Positions 1 to 9,614 of a stretch of 10,251 bases of DNA are shown here, piece after piece. This stretch comes from an uncultured Burkholderiales bacterium. Lineage in GTDB: Bacteria > Pseudomonadota > Gammaproteobacteria > Burkholderiales > Burkholderiaceae_D. Location of the stretch: positions 1 through 10,251 of the forward strand of contig CAIVDH010000272.1 in assembly GCA_903904635.1 (NCBI GenBank). Direction: 5' to 3'. The position numbers and the translations under genes were made by a program. The number at the start of each line of letters is the position of its first letter. Position 1 is the stretch's first letter. A model generated the notes under the pieces. That model was not told the origin of the DNA, searched no databases, and was given only the letters and a program-made list of their open reading frames with translations.

Positions 1-725
1 AGATATTCCTGCGGCACGGATGAGGAACCATGCATCACCAAATGGGTGTTCGGTATGCGTGCATGTATGGCCTTGATACGATCAATCGCCAATATGTCGC
101 CGGTCGGTGGACGACTGAATTTATAGGCGCCATGGCTGGTACCAATTGCAATAGCCAGTGCATCAACATCGGTGGCTTTAACAAAGTCTGCTGCTTCGTC
201 CGGATCAGTCAGCAATTGTGAATGGTCTAGCGTGCCTTCTGCACCGACACCATCTTCTTCACCTGCCTGACCTGTCTCTAACGACCCCAAACAACCCAGC
301 TCGCCCTCTACCGATACGCCCACCGCATGCGCCATTTCAACTACGCGACGGGTAACTTGTACGTTGTAATCATAATCAGCCGGTGTCTTGGCATCTTCTT
401 TCAATGAGCCGTCCATCATCACACTGGAAAAGCCGCTGCGGATAGAACCCTGACATACGGCAGCCGAAGCACCATGATCCTGATGCATGCAAACCGGTAT
501 GTGCGGATATTGTTCTATCGCGGCTTCGACCAGCTTGCGCAGGAAAGGCTCACCTGCATATTTGCGTGCGCCTGCTGATGCCTGCAAAATCACCGGGCTG
601 TCGCATTCAGCGGCGGCTTGCATGATGGCGTGAATTTGTTCCATGTTGTTGACGTTGAAAGCTGGCAGGCCATATTGATGTTCTGCTGCATGGTCTAGCA
701 ACTGGCGCAATGAGATGAGTGCCAT
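1..725 (-). CDS. cbbA: Class II fructose-1,6-bisphosphate aldolase CbbA (3' end cut by window edge)
   Basis: Zn-dependent cytosolic aldolase that condenses dihydroxyacetone phosphate with glyceraldehyde-3-phosphate (and, in CBB-type enzymes, erythrose-4-phosphate) in the regeneration phase of the Calvin cycle. The frame is open from the ATG at 725-723 to the left edge, giving about 241 residues beginning [20 protein letters not shown]. Class II hallmarks are visible: FNVNN near residue 23, the HQDHG motif at 81-85 (catalytic Asp83 and metal ligand His84), GELG at 140-143, GTSHG with metal ligand His198, and HGSSSVPQE at 232-240. About 100 C-terminal residues lie outside the window, judging by the usual family length of about 345. 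A GGAGAA ribosome binding site sits about 6 nt before the ATG. It is the last visible gene of the operon, 53 nt after cbbZ. In Cupriavidus cbbG and cbbK separate cbbZ from cbbA; here they do not. Confidence 0.96.
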   Translation of the reverse strand, partial: MALISLRQLLDHAAEHQYGLPAFNVNNMEQIHAIMQAAAECDSPVILQASAGARKYAGEPFLRKLVEAAIEQYPHIPVCMHQDHGASAAVCQGSIRSGFSSVMMDGSLKEDAKTPADYDYNVQVTRRVVEMAHAVGVSVEGELGCLGSLETGQAGEEDGVGAEGTLDHSQLLTDPDEAADFVKATDVDALAIAIGTSHGAYKFSRPPTGDILAIDRIKAIHARIPNTHLVMHGSSSVPQEY

Positions 726-744
726 GTGATGTTCTCCGTAGTTT

Positions 745-766
745 TTATTAAATATTTACTCAATAA
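745..766 (-). other. AU-rich stem-loop in the cbbZ-cbbA spacer
   Basis: Read as minus-strand RNA, these 22 nt can fold into a 9-bp stem (UUAUUGAGU with AUUUAAUAA) closed by an AAAU tetraloop. Two of the pairs are G-U, which pair only in the minus-strand transcript. The stem contains no G-C pair and will be weak. It lies about 20 nt upstream of the cbbA start. It could be an mRNA-processing or stabilising element, or simply a product of the AT-rich spacer. Confidence 0.25.
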
Positions 767-778
767 TGAATTGATGGT

Positions 779-1435
779 TTACATGTGCCGAAAATAATTT
801 GGCACATCACGAATGTCAGGCACCACGCGATCCGGCATAGATTCGTTAATCGGGCGGCCATGGTTATACCCATAGGGCACAGCCCAGCACATCACGCCGG
901 CGGCTTTGGCTGTGGATATGTCCGTCTCTGAATCCCCCACAAACAGACTCGACCCTGCTGTTTCATCCAGCGCCTTCAGGCAATGATGGATGACATCCGG
1001 ATGCGGTTTTTTAACTTTCAGTGAATCGCCGCAAATGATCAGATCAAAGGCCCCTGTCAGGCCATGCTTTTGCAGCACACGATCGGTAAAGCGTCGTTCC
1101 TTGTTAGTGACTAAAGCCTGCTTGACGCCATAGTCGCGCGCTTTTTGCAGCGTATCTAATACATGCGGGAAAAAGGTGCTTGATGTGCCGGCTGTGGCTT
1201 CATAGTGATAAATAAACCGCGCCATAACCTCGCCCCATGATGTTTCTGTAGGGCCGGCCGTTGCCTTCCATGCTGTTTCCATCAGCCAGCCTGTACCTTG
1301 CCCTATCCAGCAACGCACTTGTTCTTCGCTGACTAAGTCATGATCAAATTCTTGCAGCGTCAGGTTGACTGCATCTGTTATTTCTGCAGCAGTATCTAGC
1401 AAGGTTCCATCCAGGTCATACATGACGAGTGCCAT
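779..1435 (-). CDS. cbbZ: Phosphoglycolate phosphatase CbbZ (HAD superfamily)
   Basis: Hydrolyses 2-phosphoglycolate, the toxic product of RuBisCO oxygenase activity, to glycolate and phosphate, feeding photorespiratory salvage. The 218-residue protein has all HAD motifs: motif I DLDGT at residues 7-11 (nucleophile Asp7, acid/base Asp9), motif II Thr110 in LVTN, motif III Lys in VKKPHP at 141-146, and motif IV GDSETD at 167-172. The helical cap between motifs I and II (about residues 18-85) matches the Gph/CbbZ class. The AGGAG ribosome binding site overlaps the TGA stop codon of cbbT, with a 10-nt intergenic gap, so translation of the two is probably coupled. Position among cbb genes favours CbbZ over a housekeeping Gph paralogue. 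No motif residue is missing. Confidence 0.94.
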   Translation of the reverse strand: MALVMYDLDGTLLDTAAEITDAVNLTLQEFDHDLVSEEQVRCWIGQGTGWLMETAWKATAGPTETSWGEVMARFIYHYEATAGTSSTFFPHVLDTLQKARDYGVKQALVTNKERRFTDRVLQKHGLTGAFDLIICGDSLKVKKPHPDVIHHCLKALDETAGSSLFVGDSETDISTAKAAGVMCWAVPYGYNHGRPINESMPDRVVPDIRDVPNYFRHM

Positions 1436-1445
1436 TTTTTTCTCC

Positions 1446-3446
1446 TCAGACTGCTGCGATTAATTTTGCGGTGGTCACACCCAATAATTCATACACTTGC
1501 GCAGCAGGTGCAGATTCACCAAAGCGTGCTATGCCTATCACCGCACCAGAGAGCCCAACATATTTGCGCCAGAAATCAGGGTGACCTGCTTCTATCGCTA
1601 TGCGACGCACACCCTCAGGCAATACTTGCTGCTGATATGAAACAGGCTGCGCATCAAACAATGCTGTACATGGCATCGACACCACGCGCACATGACGGCC
1701 TTGTTGCAATAATTGTTGTTGAGCCTCGATAGCCAGACCGACTTCCGAGCCGGTGGCAATCAATACGGCTTCGGGCTTGCCAGCGCAATCCGACAATACG
1801 TAACCACCCTGTGCGATGTGCGTAGGATCGATGTTATTGGCACCAGAGAGCTGCGGCAAATTCTGACGTGACAGCAAGAGCGCAGAAGGACCGTCGCGTC
1901 GTTCAATTGCGGTGCTCCATGCAACAGCCGTTTCGTATCCATCGCAAGGACGCCACACATGCAGATCAGGAATCAGGCGTAATACGGCGGCATGTTCGAT
2001 AGGCTGATGGGTTGGGCCATCTTCTCCCAAACCAATAGAGTCATGCGTTAATACATGCACGACGCGCTGCTTCATCAATGCGCTCATGCGTATGGCATTG
2101 CGTGCGTAATCAGAAAAAACGGCGAAGGTGCCGCCATAAGGAATCAGGCCGCCATGCAAGGCCACGCCATTCATGATGGCGGCCATACCAAATTCACGCA
2201 CACCATAAGAGATGTAATTAACATCACTGCCCTGCTCGGCGTTATGCCATGCGCGACTGGTTTTACCAGCGGTGAGGTTGGAGCCGGTAAGGTCGGCTGA
2301 ACCCCCTAATAATTCTGGTATGCCGGCCACCAGCAAATCAAGCATTTGCTGGCTGGATTTGCGACTCGCTGTGGGTGCCGAAATACTTTTTGCGAGCGCA
2401 AGCAAAGAAGATTTTAATTGCGTCCAGTTTGGAGGCAACATACCGCTGATCATGCGCTCAAATTCTATGGCCAGATCAGGATGCGCTTTTGCATAAGCAT
2501 TAAAGCGTAGCTGCCACTCTGCTTCATGTACGATGCCAGATGCGGTACCGTTCCAAGCCTTGCTTATGGACTGCGGAATATCAAATGGCGCATGCGTCCA
2601 GCCCAGTGCTGCGCGTGTCGCAGCGGTTTCTTTTTCGCCCAATGGCGCGCCATGTACATCATGCGTGCCGGCCATGGTGGGTGCGCCCCAGCCTATGGTG
2701 GTGCGGCAGATAATCATGGTCGGCTTACCAGTTGGTTGCTTAGCCTTCTCAGTTGCAGCGGCAATCGCAGCAGCATCATGCCCATCAATCGGGCCAATTA
2801 CTTGCCAGCCATAGGCGCGAAAACGTGCAGCGGTATCATCGCGGAACCAGCCATCTACATGGCCATCGATAGAGATGCCATTGTCGTCATAGAAGCAAAC
2901 GAGTTTATCCAATCCCCACACGCCAGCGAGTGAACACGCTTCGTGGCTAATGCCTTCCATTAAACAACCGTCGCCCAGAAAAACCCAGGTGCGATGATCA
3001 ACAATGTTGTGATCTCCGCGATTAAAGCGCAGCGCAAGAATTTTTTCTGCCAGTGCCATGCCGACTGCATTGGCCAGGCCTTGTCCCAACGGGCCAGTAG
3101 TGGTCTCTACGCCAGGCGTGATATCGACTTCAGGATGACCGGGTGTTTTGCTGTGTAGCTGACGAAAATTTTTCAGGTCATCAATGCTGAGCGCATAGCC
3201 GCTAAGATGCAGCAACGCATACAGCAGCATGGAGCCATGACCATTCGATAAAACGAAACGATCGCGGTCTGGCCATGATGGGTTGGCAGGATTATGTTTG
3301 AGATGACCACGCCACAGTACTTCAGCAATATCAGCCATGCCCATAGGCGCGCCCGGATGACCAGACTTGGCTTGATTGACGGCGTCGATAGCCAGAAAAC
3401 GAATTGCGTTGGCAAGCTCGCGGCTATTTGGTTGCGCAGTTTCCAT
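1446..3446 (-). CDS. cbbT: Transketolase CbbT
   Basis: Thiamine-diphosphate enzyme that moves two-carbon units from fructose-6-phosphate or sedoheptulose-7-phosphate to glyceraldehyde-3-phosphate, making xylulose-5-phosphate plus erythrose-4-phosphate or ribose-5-phosphate. At 666 residues it has normal family length. The N-terminal signature around 16-36 includes SGHPGAPMG with His30. NGHGS includes His70. The ThDP/Mg motif starts with GDG at 158-160 and ends at Asn189 of DDNG. The pyrimidine domain has the cofactor-activating Glu418 in VREFGM, then GEDGPTHQP at 474-482, the transketolase signature. Substrate-binding RQN is at 527-529. It is separated from cbbP by 104 nt, the largest gap in the operon, which contains a hairpin. 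Its ribosome binding site is unusually poor for this operon (GAAAG about 6 nt before ATG), suggesting lower translation or dependence on leader structure. Confidence 0.97.
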   Translation of the reverse strand: METAQPNSRELANAIRFLAIDAVNQAKSGHPGAPMGMADIAEVLWRGHLKHNPANPSWPDRDRFVLSNGHGSMLLYALLHLSGYALSIDDLKNFRQLHSKTPGHPEVDITPGVETTTGPLGQGLANAVGMALAEKILALRFNRGDHNIVDHRTWVFLGDGCLMEGISHEACSLAGVWGLDKLVCFYDDNGISIDGHVDGWFRDDTAARFRAYGWQVIGPIDGHDAAAIAAATEKAKQPTGKPTMIICRTTIGWGAPTMAGTHDVHGAPLGEKETAATRAALGWTHAPFDIPQSISKAWNGTASGIVHEAEWQLRFNAYAKAHPDLAIEFERMISGMLPPNWTQLKSSLLALAKSISAPTASRKSSQQMLDLLVAGIPELLGGSADLTGSNLTAGKTSRAWHNAEQGSDVNYISYGVREFGMAAIMNGVALHGGLIPYGGTFAVFSDYARNAIRMSALMKQRVVHVLTHDSIGLGEDGPTHQPIEHAAVLRLIPDLHVWRPCDGYETAVAWSTAIERRDGPSALLLSRQNLPQLSGANNIDPTHIAQGGYVLSDCAGKPEAVLIATGSEVGLAIEAQQQLLQQGRHVRVVSMPCTALFDAQPVSYQQQVLPEGVRRIAIEAGHPDFWRKYVGLSGAVIGIARFGESAPAAQVYELLGVTTAKLIAAV

Positions 3447-3472
3447 GTTGGACTTTCAGAATTCGACTTGTC

Positions 3473-3501
3473 TAAAACGCCGACCTAAGGCCGACGTTTT
3501 A
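3473..3501 (-). terminator. Terminator-like hairpin between cbbP and cbbT (possible attenuator)
   Basis: In the minus-strand transcript this stretch folds into an uninterrupted 13-bp stem, UAAAACGUCGGCC paired with GGUCGGCGUUUUA, around a UUA triloop. A GC-rich 8-bp core is flanked by AAAA on the 5' side and UUUU on the 3' side, the shape of an intrinsic terminator with a short U tract. Two of the pairs are U-G wobbles. On the plus strand the same positions are A-C mismatches, so the structure is better formed in the operon mRNA. Because cbbT, cbbZ and cbbA follow in the same direction, I infer partial termination or an mRNA-processing and stability barrier, not a full stop. The U tract is only four long, which limits confidence in termination. 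Confidence 0.55.
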
Positions 3502-3550
3502 TGGGATGAAGAAAAATATTTGCTCAGGCAATAGCGATGGCGCTACTAAA

Positions 3551-4423
3551 CTATGCACGCCGCTGCTTGTCTATCAGGCGCAATATCATCGGTGTGAAAA
3601 TCAATTGCATGGCCAGGCCCATTTTTCCGCCGGGGACGACGATGGTGTTAGGACGCGTCATCATGGAATCATGCAGCATCGATGTGAGGTAACCGAAATC
3701 TATACCTTTAGGATTAGCAAAGCGGATCACCACCATGCTTTCATCTGCGCTTGGTATATCGTTGGCGATAAAAGGATTGGAGGTGTCGACGGTAGGCACG
3801 CGTTGAAAATTTACATGCGTGCGTGAAAACTGCGGACACATATAGCGTGTGTAATCGGGCATGCGGCGCAAGATCGTATCAAGTACAGCCTCTTGCGAAT
3901 AACCACGCATTTTTTGATCGCGGTGCAGTTTTTGTATCCACTCAAGATTAATAATGGGCACCACGCCCACTAACAGATCTACATGTTTGGCGACGTTAGC
4001 ACCCTCACCGACAAAGCCACCATGCAGGCCTTCATAAAACAATAATTCAGCACCCGCTTCCATTTCAGCCCATGGTGTGAAAGTACCTGGATCCTGACCA
4101 AATTCTTTACCTTCATCGGCATCATGGATGTACTTGCGTACCTTGCCAGTACCAGTCTCACTAAACTGTTTGAAGATCTGTTCCAGCTCAGGCAGCAGGT
4201 TGGCTTCCGGACCAAAATGGCTAAATGAGGAATTGCCCTCATCCTGCGCCTTCTTCATTGCGGCGCGCATTTCCATACGATTAAATCGATGCATGGAATC
4301 GCCTTCAAGAATTTGCGCCTTAATTTTCTCGCGACGAAAAATATGCTGAAAACTCTTCATGACCGTTGTAGTGCCTGCACCGGAAGAACCAGTGATGGCG
4401 ACGATAGGATGCTTAACTGACAT
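3551..4423 (-). CDS. cbbP: Phosphoribulokinase CbbP (proteobacterial type)
   Basis: ATP-dependent kinase converting ribulose-5-phosphate to ribulose-1,5-bisphosphate, the CO2 acceptor; diagnostic for the Calvin cycle. The 290-residue length fits the short bacterial (octameric, class I) enzymes, not the roughly 350-residue plant type. The P-loop GSSGAGTTT lies at residues 12-20. Residues known to be catalytic or substrate-binding in Rhodobacter sphaeroides PRK are present at the same numbers: Asp42, His45, Arg49, Glu131 (in YEGLHGG), Arg168-Asp169, Arg173 and Arg187. Bacterial PRKs of this type are usually activated by NADH and inhibited by AMP; the sequence alone does not prove this here. The AGGAGA ribosome binding site is 7 nt before the ATG and 23 nt separate it from cbbF. 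The last upstream gene before the intercistronic hairpin. Confidence 0.97.
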   Translation of the reverse strand: MSVKHPIVAITGSSGAGTTTVMKSFQHIFRREKIKAQILEGDSMHRFNRMEMRAAMKKAQDEGNSSFSHFGPEANLLPELEQIFKQFSETGTGKVRKYIHDADEGKEFGQDPGTFTPWAEMEAGAELLFYEGLHGGFVGEGANVAKHVDLLVGVVPIINLEWIQKLHRDQKMRGYSQEAVLDTILRRMPDYTRYMCPQFSRTHVNFQRVPTVDTSNPFIANDIPSADESMVVIRFANPKGIDFGYLTSMLHDSMMTRPNTIVVPGGKMGLAMQLIFTPMILRLIDKQRRA

Positions 4424-4446
4424 GGGCGTCTCCTGAAAAAATTAAA

Positions 4447-5514
4447 TTAGCTTGCGAACAACGAGCGATCTTGGAACAGCGGCGATTTATATTGCTCATC
4501 GGAGCCGTTGTCATAATCCTGGTGATAACGCTCTATGCGTTCGATTTCATTACGCGAACCAATAATGACGGGTACACGCTGATGGATTTGTTCCGGTGCG
4601 ATATCAAGAATGCGCTTGCGTCCGGTCGAGCCTATGCCACCGGCCTGCTCAATGACAAAACTCATGGGATTGGCTTCATACATCAAACGTAAGCGCCCTG
4701 GCTTGGACGGGTCTTTCGTATCTTTCGGATACATGAATACGCCACCGCGCATCAAGATACGATGTATGTCGGCCACCATGCTGGCTATCCAGCGCATATT
4801 GAAATCCCGCTCACGCACATCGGTACGACCGTTTTTACATTCTGCTACATAGCGCTGTACTGGCGGCTCCCAAAAACGTTCATTACTGGCATTGATAGCA
4901 AATTCGCTGGTGTCTGCTGGTACCTGCATATCACGATGCGTGAGTATGAAATTACCGACTTCACGATCGAGTGTAAAACCATGCGTGCCCTTACCCACGG
5001 TTAGTACCAGCATGGTCGAGGGACCATAAATTGCATAACCTGCGGCGAGTTGCTCGCGACCACACAGCAGATAATCTTTTACTTCAGGTGCATGACCAAC
5101 CGGCGCACGCAGTACAGAAAAAATAGAACCTACAGATACATTAATATCAATATTGGATGAACCATCCAGCGGATCAAAGATGGCGAGAAAACGTCCGCTG
5201 CCTTCTTCTGCATCGATGACCAGCGGATCATCCATTTCTTCGGAAGCCAAACCGGCCACCAAACCACCCAGCGAAAACGTATTAACGAATGCGGTGTTGG
5301 ACATGACGTCTAGCTTCTTTTGTGTCTCGCCTTGTACGTTTTGTGTTTCCAGGCTGCCGAGCACATCACCCAGCTCGCCTTTTGCTGTCATTGCAGAAAT
5401 CGCTTTGACGGCCGCCGCAATATCAACCAGCAATGCGGCCAGATCGCTCAACTCGGGCGAACCTTTCAATTGCTGGATTAAAAATTTAGATAGCGTAGTG
5501 CGGCCGTTATGCAT
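4447..5514 (-). CDS. cbbF: Fructose-1,6-bisphosphatase class I CbbF
   Basis: Hydrolyses fructose-1,6-bisphosphate to fructose-6-phosphate, and in many CBB-type enzymes also sedoheptulose-1,7-bisphosphate, in the regeneration phase. The 355-residue protein has the class I signature: acidic metal-site residues in SEEMDD at 91-96, the metal and substrate motif FDPLDGSSNID at 113-123, and the FBPase active-site pattern GRLRLMYEANPMS at 273-285 including Lys271 just before it and metal ligand Glu280. Start is supported by AGGAGA about 7 nt upstream. That site lies right behind the cbbX stop (11-nt gap), so the two genes are probably translationally coupled. No separate SBPase gene is visible, so a dual-function enzyme is a reasonable inference. 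Confidence 0.96.
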   Translation of the reverse strand: MHNGRTTLSKFLIQQLKGSPELSDLAALLVDIAAAVKAISAMTAKGELGDVLGSLETQNVQGETQKKLDVMSNTAFVNTFSLGGLVAGLASEEMDDPLVIDAEEGSGRFLAIFDPLDGSSNIDINVSVGSIFSVLRAPVGHAPEVKDYLLCGREQLAAGYAIYGPSTMLVLTVGKGTHGFTLDREVGNFILTHRDMQVPADTSEFAINASNERFWEPPVQRYVAECKNGRTDVRERDFNMRWIASMVADIHRILMRGGVFMYPKDTKDPSKPGRLRLMYEANPMSFVIEQAGGIGSTGRKRILDIAPEQIHQRVPVIIGSRNEIERIERYHQDYDNGSDEQYKSPLFQDRSLFAS

Positions 5515-5525
5515 GATCTCTCCTG

Positions 5526-6458
5526 TTATTTTTTTATGGTGTCGCTTGCAGCTGCGTTCATCAGGCCGCCACTAAATACACGCGAGGCGCGTATATCACT
5601 TTCGGTCAGCGTTGATAACTCTGCTGCGGTAACCAAAGAATCTGAACCAGAGGCGCGTTTGAAAATACGGCTGGCCTGTCGCAGGCGTGCACGATCAAGC
5701 GCATTTCGTATAGATCGTGCATTAGCAAAATGCGGCTGCTGACGGCGCAAATGTATATATTCATCCATGGCCTTAAGCGCGCCATCATCAAGCTGATAAT
5801 TCATCCCGCCTACCATTTTTTCAGTGATCTGCGATAGCTCGCCTTCACTGTAGTCAGGGAAATCAATGTGGTGTGCAATGCGCGAAGACATACCGGGATT
5901 AGACTGAAAAAAAGTATCCATCCTGTCTTTATAGCCGGCCAATATCACGACTAAATCATCGCGATGATTTTCCATTACCTGCAACAAAATCTCTATCGCT
6001 TCCTGTCCATAGTCGCGCTCATTTTCAGGACGATATAAATAATAAGCTTCATCAATGAACAACACGCCACCCATGGCCTTCTTTAAAATTTCTTTGGTCT
6101 TGGGTGCGGTGTGTCCTATGTACTGACCAACCAGATCGTCACGCGTTACCGATATCACATGGCCTTTACGTACATAACCTAAGCGGTGCAGTATCTCTGC
6201 CATGCGTAAAGCAACCGTCGTTTTTCCTGTGCCCGGGTTACCGGTAAAGCACATATGCAAACTCGGCGTAGCTGCTTCCAGACCCAGCCCGGCACGCGCA
6301 CGCGACACCACTAAAAATGCGGCGATCTCGCGTATGCGTGCCTTGACCGGCGCCAATCCTATCAACTCGTTTTCAAGTTGCGCTATAACAGGCTCAACTT
6401 CTGCATCACGTAAAATTTGTTGCAGGTCTATCGTAGCTGCTTGAACTGGCGCATTCAT
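5526..6458 (-). CDS. cbbX: Red-type RuBisCO activase CbbX (AAA+ ATPase)
   Basis: Hexameric AAA+ remodeller that threads the C-terminus of the red-type RuBisCO large subunit through its pore to release inhibitory sugar phosphates such as bound RuBP. In 310 residues: Walker A GNPGTGKT at 73-80, pore-loop aromatic Tyr113 in QYIGHT, Walker B LFIDE at 133-137, the sensor-1 strand around VVILAGY at 170-176, a candidate arginine finger Arg193 in MSSR, and sensor-2 region [12 protein letters not shown] at 247-258. The match with a form IC large subunit two genes upstream is the expected partnership; cbbQ/cbbO, which serve green-type enzymes, are absent. AAGGAGT lies about 6 nt before the start. Gap to cbbS is 23 nt. 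Confidence 0.96.
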   Translation of the reverse strand: MNAPVQAATIDLQQILRDAEVEPVIAQLENELIGLAPVKARIREIAAFLVVSRARAGLGLEAATPSLHMCFTGNPGTGKTTVALRMAEILHRLGYVRKGHVISVTRDDLVGQYIGHTAPKTKEILKKAMGGVLFIDEAYYLYRPENERDYGQEAIEILLQVMENHRDDLVVILAGYKDRMDTFFQSNPGMSSRIAHHIDFPDYSEGELSQITEKMVGGMNYQLDDGALKAMDEYIHLRRQQPHFANARSIRNALDRARLRQASRIFKRASGSDSLVTAAELSTLTESDIRASRVFSGGLMNAAASDTIKK

Positions 6459-6481
6459 GGCTGACTCCTTTTTACCCTGAC

Positions 6482-6898
6482 TTAATAGCGTGAACCAGCG
6501 GGTTTAGTCGTGGCATAGCTAACTGTGGTGTAGCGGATAACACGACCATGATCTTCCGTACGCTGCAAACCAAAACCGGGCTCGGTCGTTGGACGCTGCA
6601 CGATAAAGCTCATGACCATGGATTCCACGCCACGTGTGTTATCAAACGCATTAACTTTGATGTAAACCTCTGCATTGGCTTTGCGACAGGCGTTCACTTC
6701 AAATAATACGGCTGCGCCATCTTTAATTTGAAACATGGGATTGCCCCACATGTGCCAGTAGCAGTTACGCGGATGCGGATCGTCAGTCCATTCCACTGAT
6801 AGCGCCCAGCCTTTGCTAAGTGCGTAATCAACTTGCGCGCGAATTTCGGTATCAGTCAATGGCGGCAGAAAGGAAAATTGCCCTTGTGTGATGTGCAT
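6482..6898 (-). CDS. cbbS: RuBisCO small subunit CbbS, form IC (red type)
   Basis: Small subunit of the L8S8 holoenzyme, required for full carboxylase activity and assembly. The 138-residue protein starts [16 protein letters not shown], the N-terminus typical of form IC/ID subunits. It carries the C-terminal extension (about residues 108-138, ending [21 protein letters not shown] in overlapping parts) that forms the beta-hairpin lining the central channel in red-type enzymes and can substitute for dedicated assembly chaperones. The conserved core includes [21 protein letters not shown] around residues 31-51. AAGGAGA lies about 7 nt upstream of ATG, and the gene follows cbbL by 23 nt. It shows no truncation. 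Confidence 0.97.
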   Translation of the reverse strand: MHITQGQFSFLPPLTDTEIRAQVDYALSKGWALSVEWTDDPHPRNCYWHMWGNPMFQIKDGAAVLFEVNACRKANAEVYIKVNAFDNTRGVESMVMSFIVQRPTTEPGFGLQRTEDHGRVIRYTTVSYATTKPAGSRY

Positions 6899-6921
6899 GT
6901 TATTTCTCCTTGTAGGGTTGC

Positions 6922-8546
<1,625 letters not shown>

Positions 8547-9494
8547 ATGAAAACTCTCAAACTCCTTAAAAATCTGAGCATGCGCCAGCTGCGTGTGTTT
8601 TCTGCGGCAGCCAGGCATCACAGTTTTAGCAAGGCTGCAGCTGATTTAAACCTGACCGCACCGGCAATTTCTATGCAGATTAAGGAGCTGGAAAATGACA
8701 TGGGCGTTATGCTTTTTGCAAGAGTAGGCCGGCGTGTAGAACTGACAACCGCGGGTGAATATTTTTTGGTTTATACAAAAAAAGTCGTTGATACGCTGCG
8801 TGATGCAGAAACGACGCTGTCGCGATTTCAGGGCAAGGAAGCAGGGATTTTGACGATAGGGCTGGTCAGTACGGCAAAATATTTTTTACCGCAGTTGCTA
8901 GCACGTTTTAAAGAAGATCATTTCGGCATACAGATAAAACTGGAGGTGCGTAACCGCGATCAAATGGTGGCGCTTTTACGCGATGGCGAGATTGATCTGG
9001 CCATCATGGGCCGCACACCTGGCGATCTGGATACGCGCATAGAAGCATTTGCCGCGCATCCGCATGCTTTTATCGCCAATCCATCGCATCCGCTGGCCGA
9101 GCGCCAGAGCATTTCGCCGATGGTGCTCAGTCAAATGGAAATCATCACGCGCGAAGCAGGTTCGGGCACGCGCGCCATCATGCAGCGGTTTTTAAATGAC
9201 CGCGGTTTGACACCGCAAATTTCTATGGAAATGTCCTCGAATGAAAGTATCAAACAAGCTGTGATCGCTAATCTGGGCATTTCATTTGTATCGCTACATA
9301 CCGTTGGGCTGGAAGTGAAATACGGTGAAATTGCAGTGCTCGATATTGATGAAACACCGATCTCACGTGCCTGGCATGTAGTGGCACTTAACAAGCGCAA
9401 TCATTCCGCTGCAGCTGAAGCATTTCGGTATTTTGTGCTGGAACATGGTGCCGCCATTCTTGATGCGCTGCATCCCAACATGGTTAAGAATTAG
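8547..9494 (+). CDS. cbbR: LysR-type transcriptional regulator CbbR
   Basis: Transcriptional activator of the cbb operon, which in characterised homologues senses metabolites such as RuBP, PEP, NADPH or ATP. The 315-residue protein has the LysR winged helix-turn-helix at about residues 12-71 (RQLRVFSAAARHHSFSKAA, then the recognition helix TAPAISMQIKELE). A linker helix follows to about 95, then the two-lobed periplasmic-binding-like effector domain (about 100-305), with REAGSGTR at 202-209 and GISFVSLHTVG at 244-254 typical of the CbbR group. Its divergent position next to cbbL supports the assignment. No convincing Shine-Dalgarno precedes the ATG at 8547; an internal in-frame ATG at 8580 (Met12) is an alternative that would leave a short N-terminus before the helix-turn-helix. 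Likely autoregulated through the shared spacer. Confidence 0.94.
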   Translation: MKTLKLLKNLSMRQLRVFSAAARHHSFSKAAADLNLTAPAISMQIKELENDMGVMLFARVGRRVELTTAGEYFLVYTKKVVDTLRDAETTLSRFQGKEAGILTIGLVSTAKYFLPQLLARFKEDHFGIQIKLEVRNRDQMVALLRDGEIDLAIMGRTPGDLDTRIEAFAAHPHAFIANPSHPLAERQSISPMVLSQMEIITREAGSGTRAIMQRFLNDRGLTPQISMEMSSNESIKQAVIANLGISFVSLHTVGLEVKYGEIAVLDIDETPISRAWHVVALNKRNHSAAAEAFRYFVLEHGAAILDALHPNMVKN

Positions 9495-9614
9495 CATCTG
9501 TTTCGGCACATTGGGAGTGGTGAGCTTTGCGGTATATCAAGCTACGCAGGGCTTGCAGAGGCAATGATCGATGATCTCTCATCTTTCGACGCTTGACTGC
9601 TCAGGAAATTCACC
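9495..9614. other. Spacer downstream of cbbR, no clear feature
   Basis: These 120 nt separate cbbR from the next gene in the same direction. I see no U-tract terminator. A 5-bp AGCTT/AAGCT inverted repeat and a GATC-GAT-GATC motif are too small to call. The ribosome binding site of the downstream gene (AGGAAA, 9603-9608) closes the spacer. A promoter for that gene could be here, but no boxes stand out. Confidence 0.4.

Noticed and set aside
30..221. 63-codon plus-strand open frame
   Set aside because: Antisense to the cbbA reading frame, which is open to the window edge with all aldolase motifs.
2526..2933. 135-codon open frame on the plus strand inside cbbT
   Set aside because: It lies antisense to a full-length transketolase, has no recognisable motif or ribosome binding site, and overlaps another long shadow frame at 2533-2814.
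5153..5575. 140-codon plus-strand open frame across the cbbF start and cbbX end
   Set aside because: Antisense to two well-supported genes, Ser/Pro-rich low-complexity translation typical of shadow frames.
9508..9545. Possible terminator of cbbR (AGCTT/AAGCT inverted repeat)
   Set aside because: Only five base pairs with a long loop and no following T tract.
9562..9595. Ten-codon open frame (MIDDLSSFDA) with an AGAGG-like site ahead of the exported-protein gene
   Set aside because: Too short to distinguish from chance; no regulatory amino-acid run or attenuator structure accompanies it.
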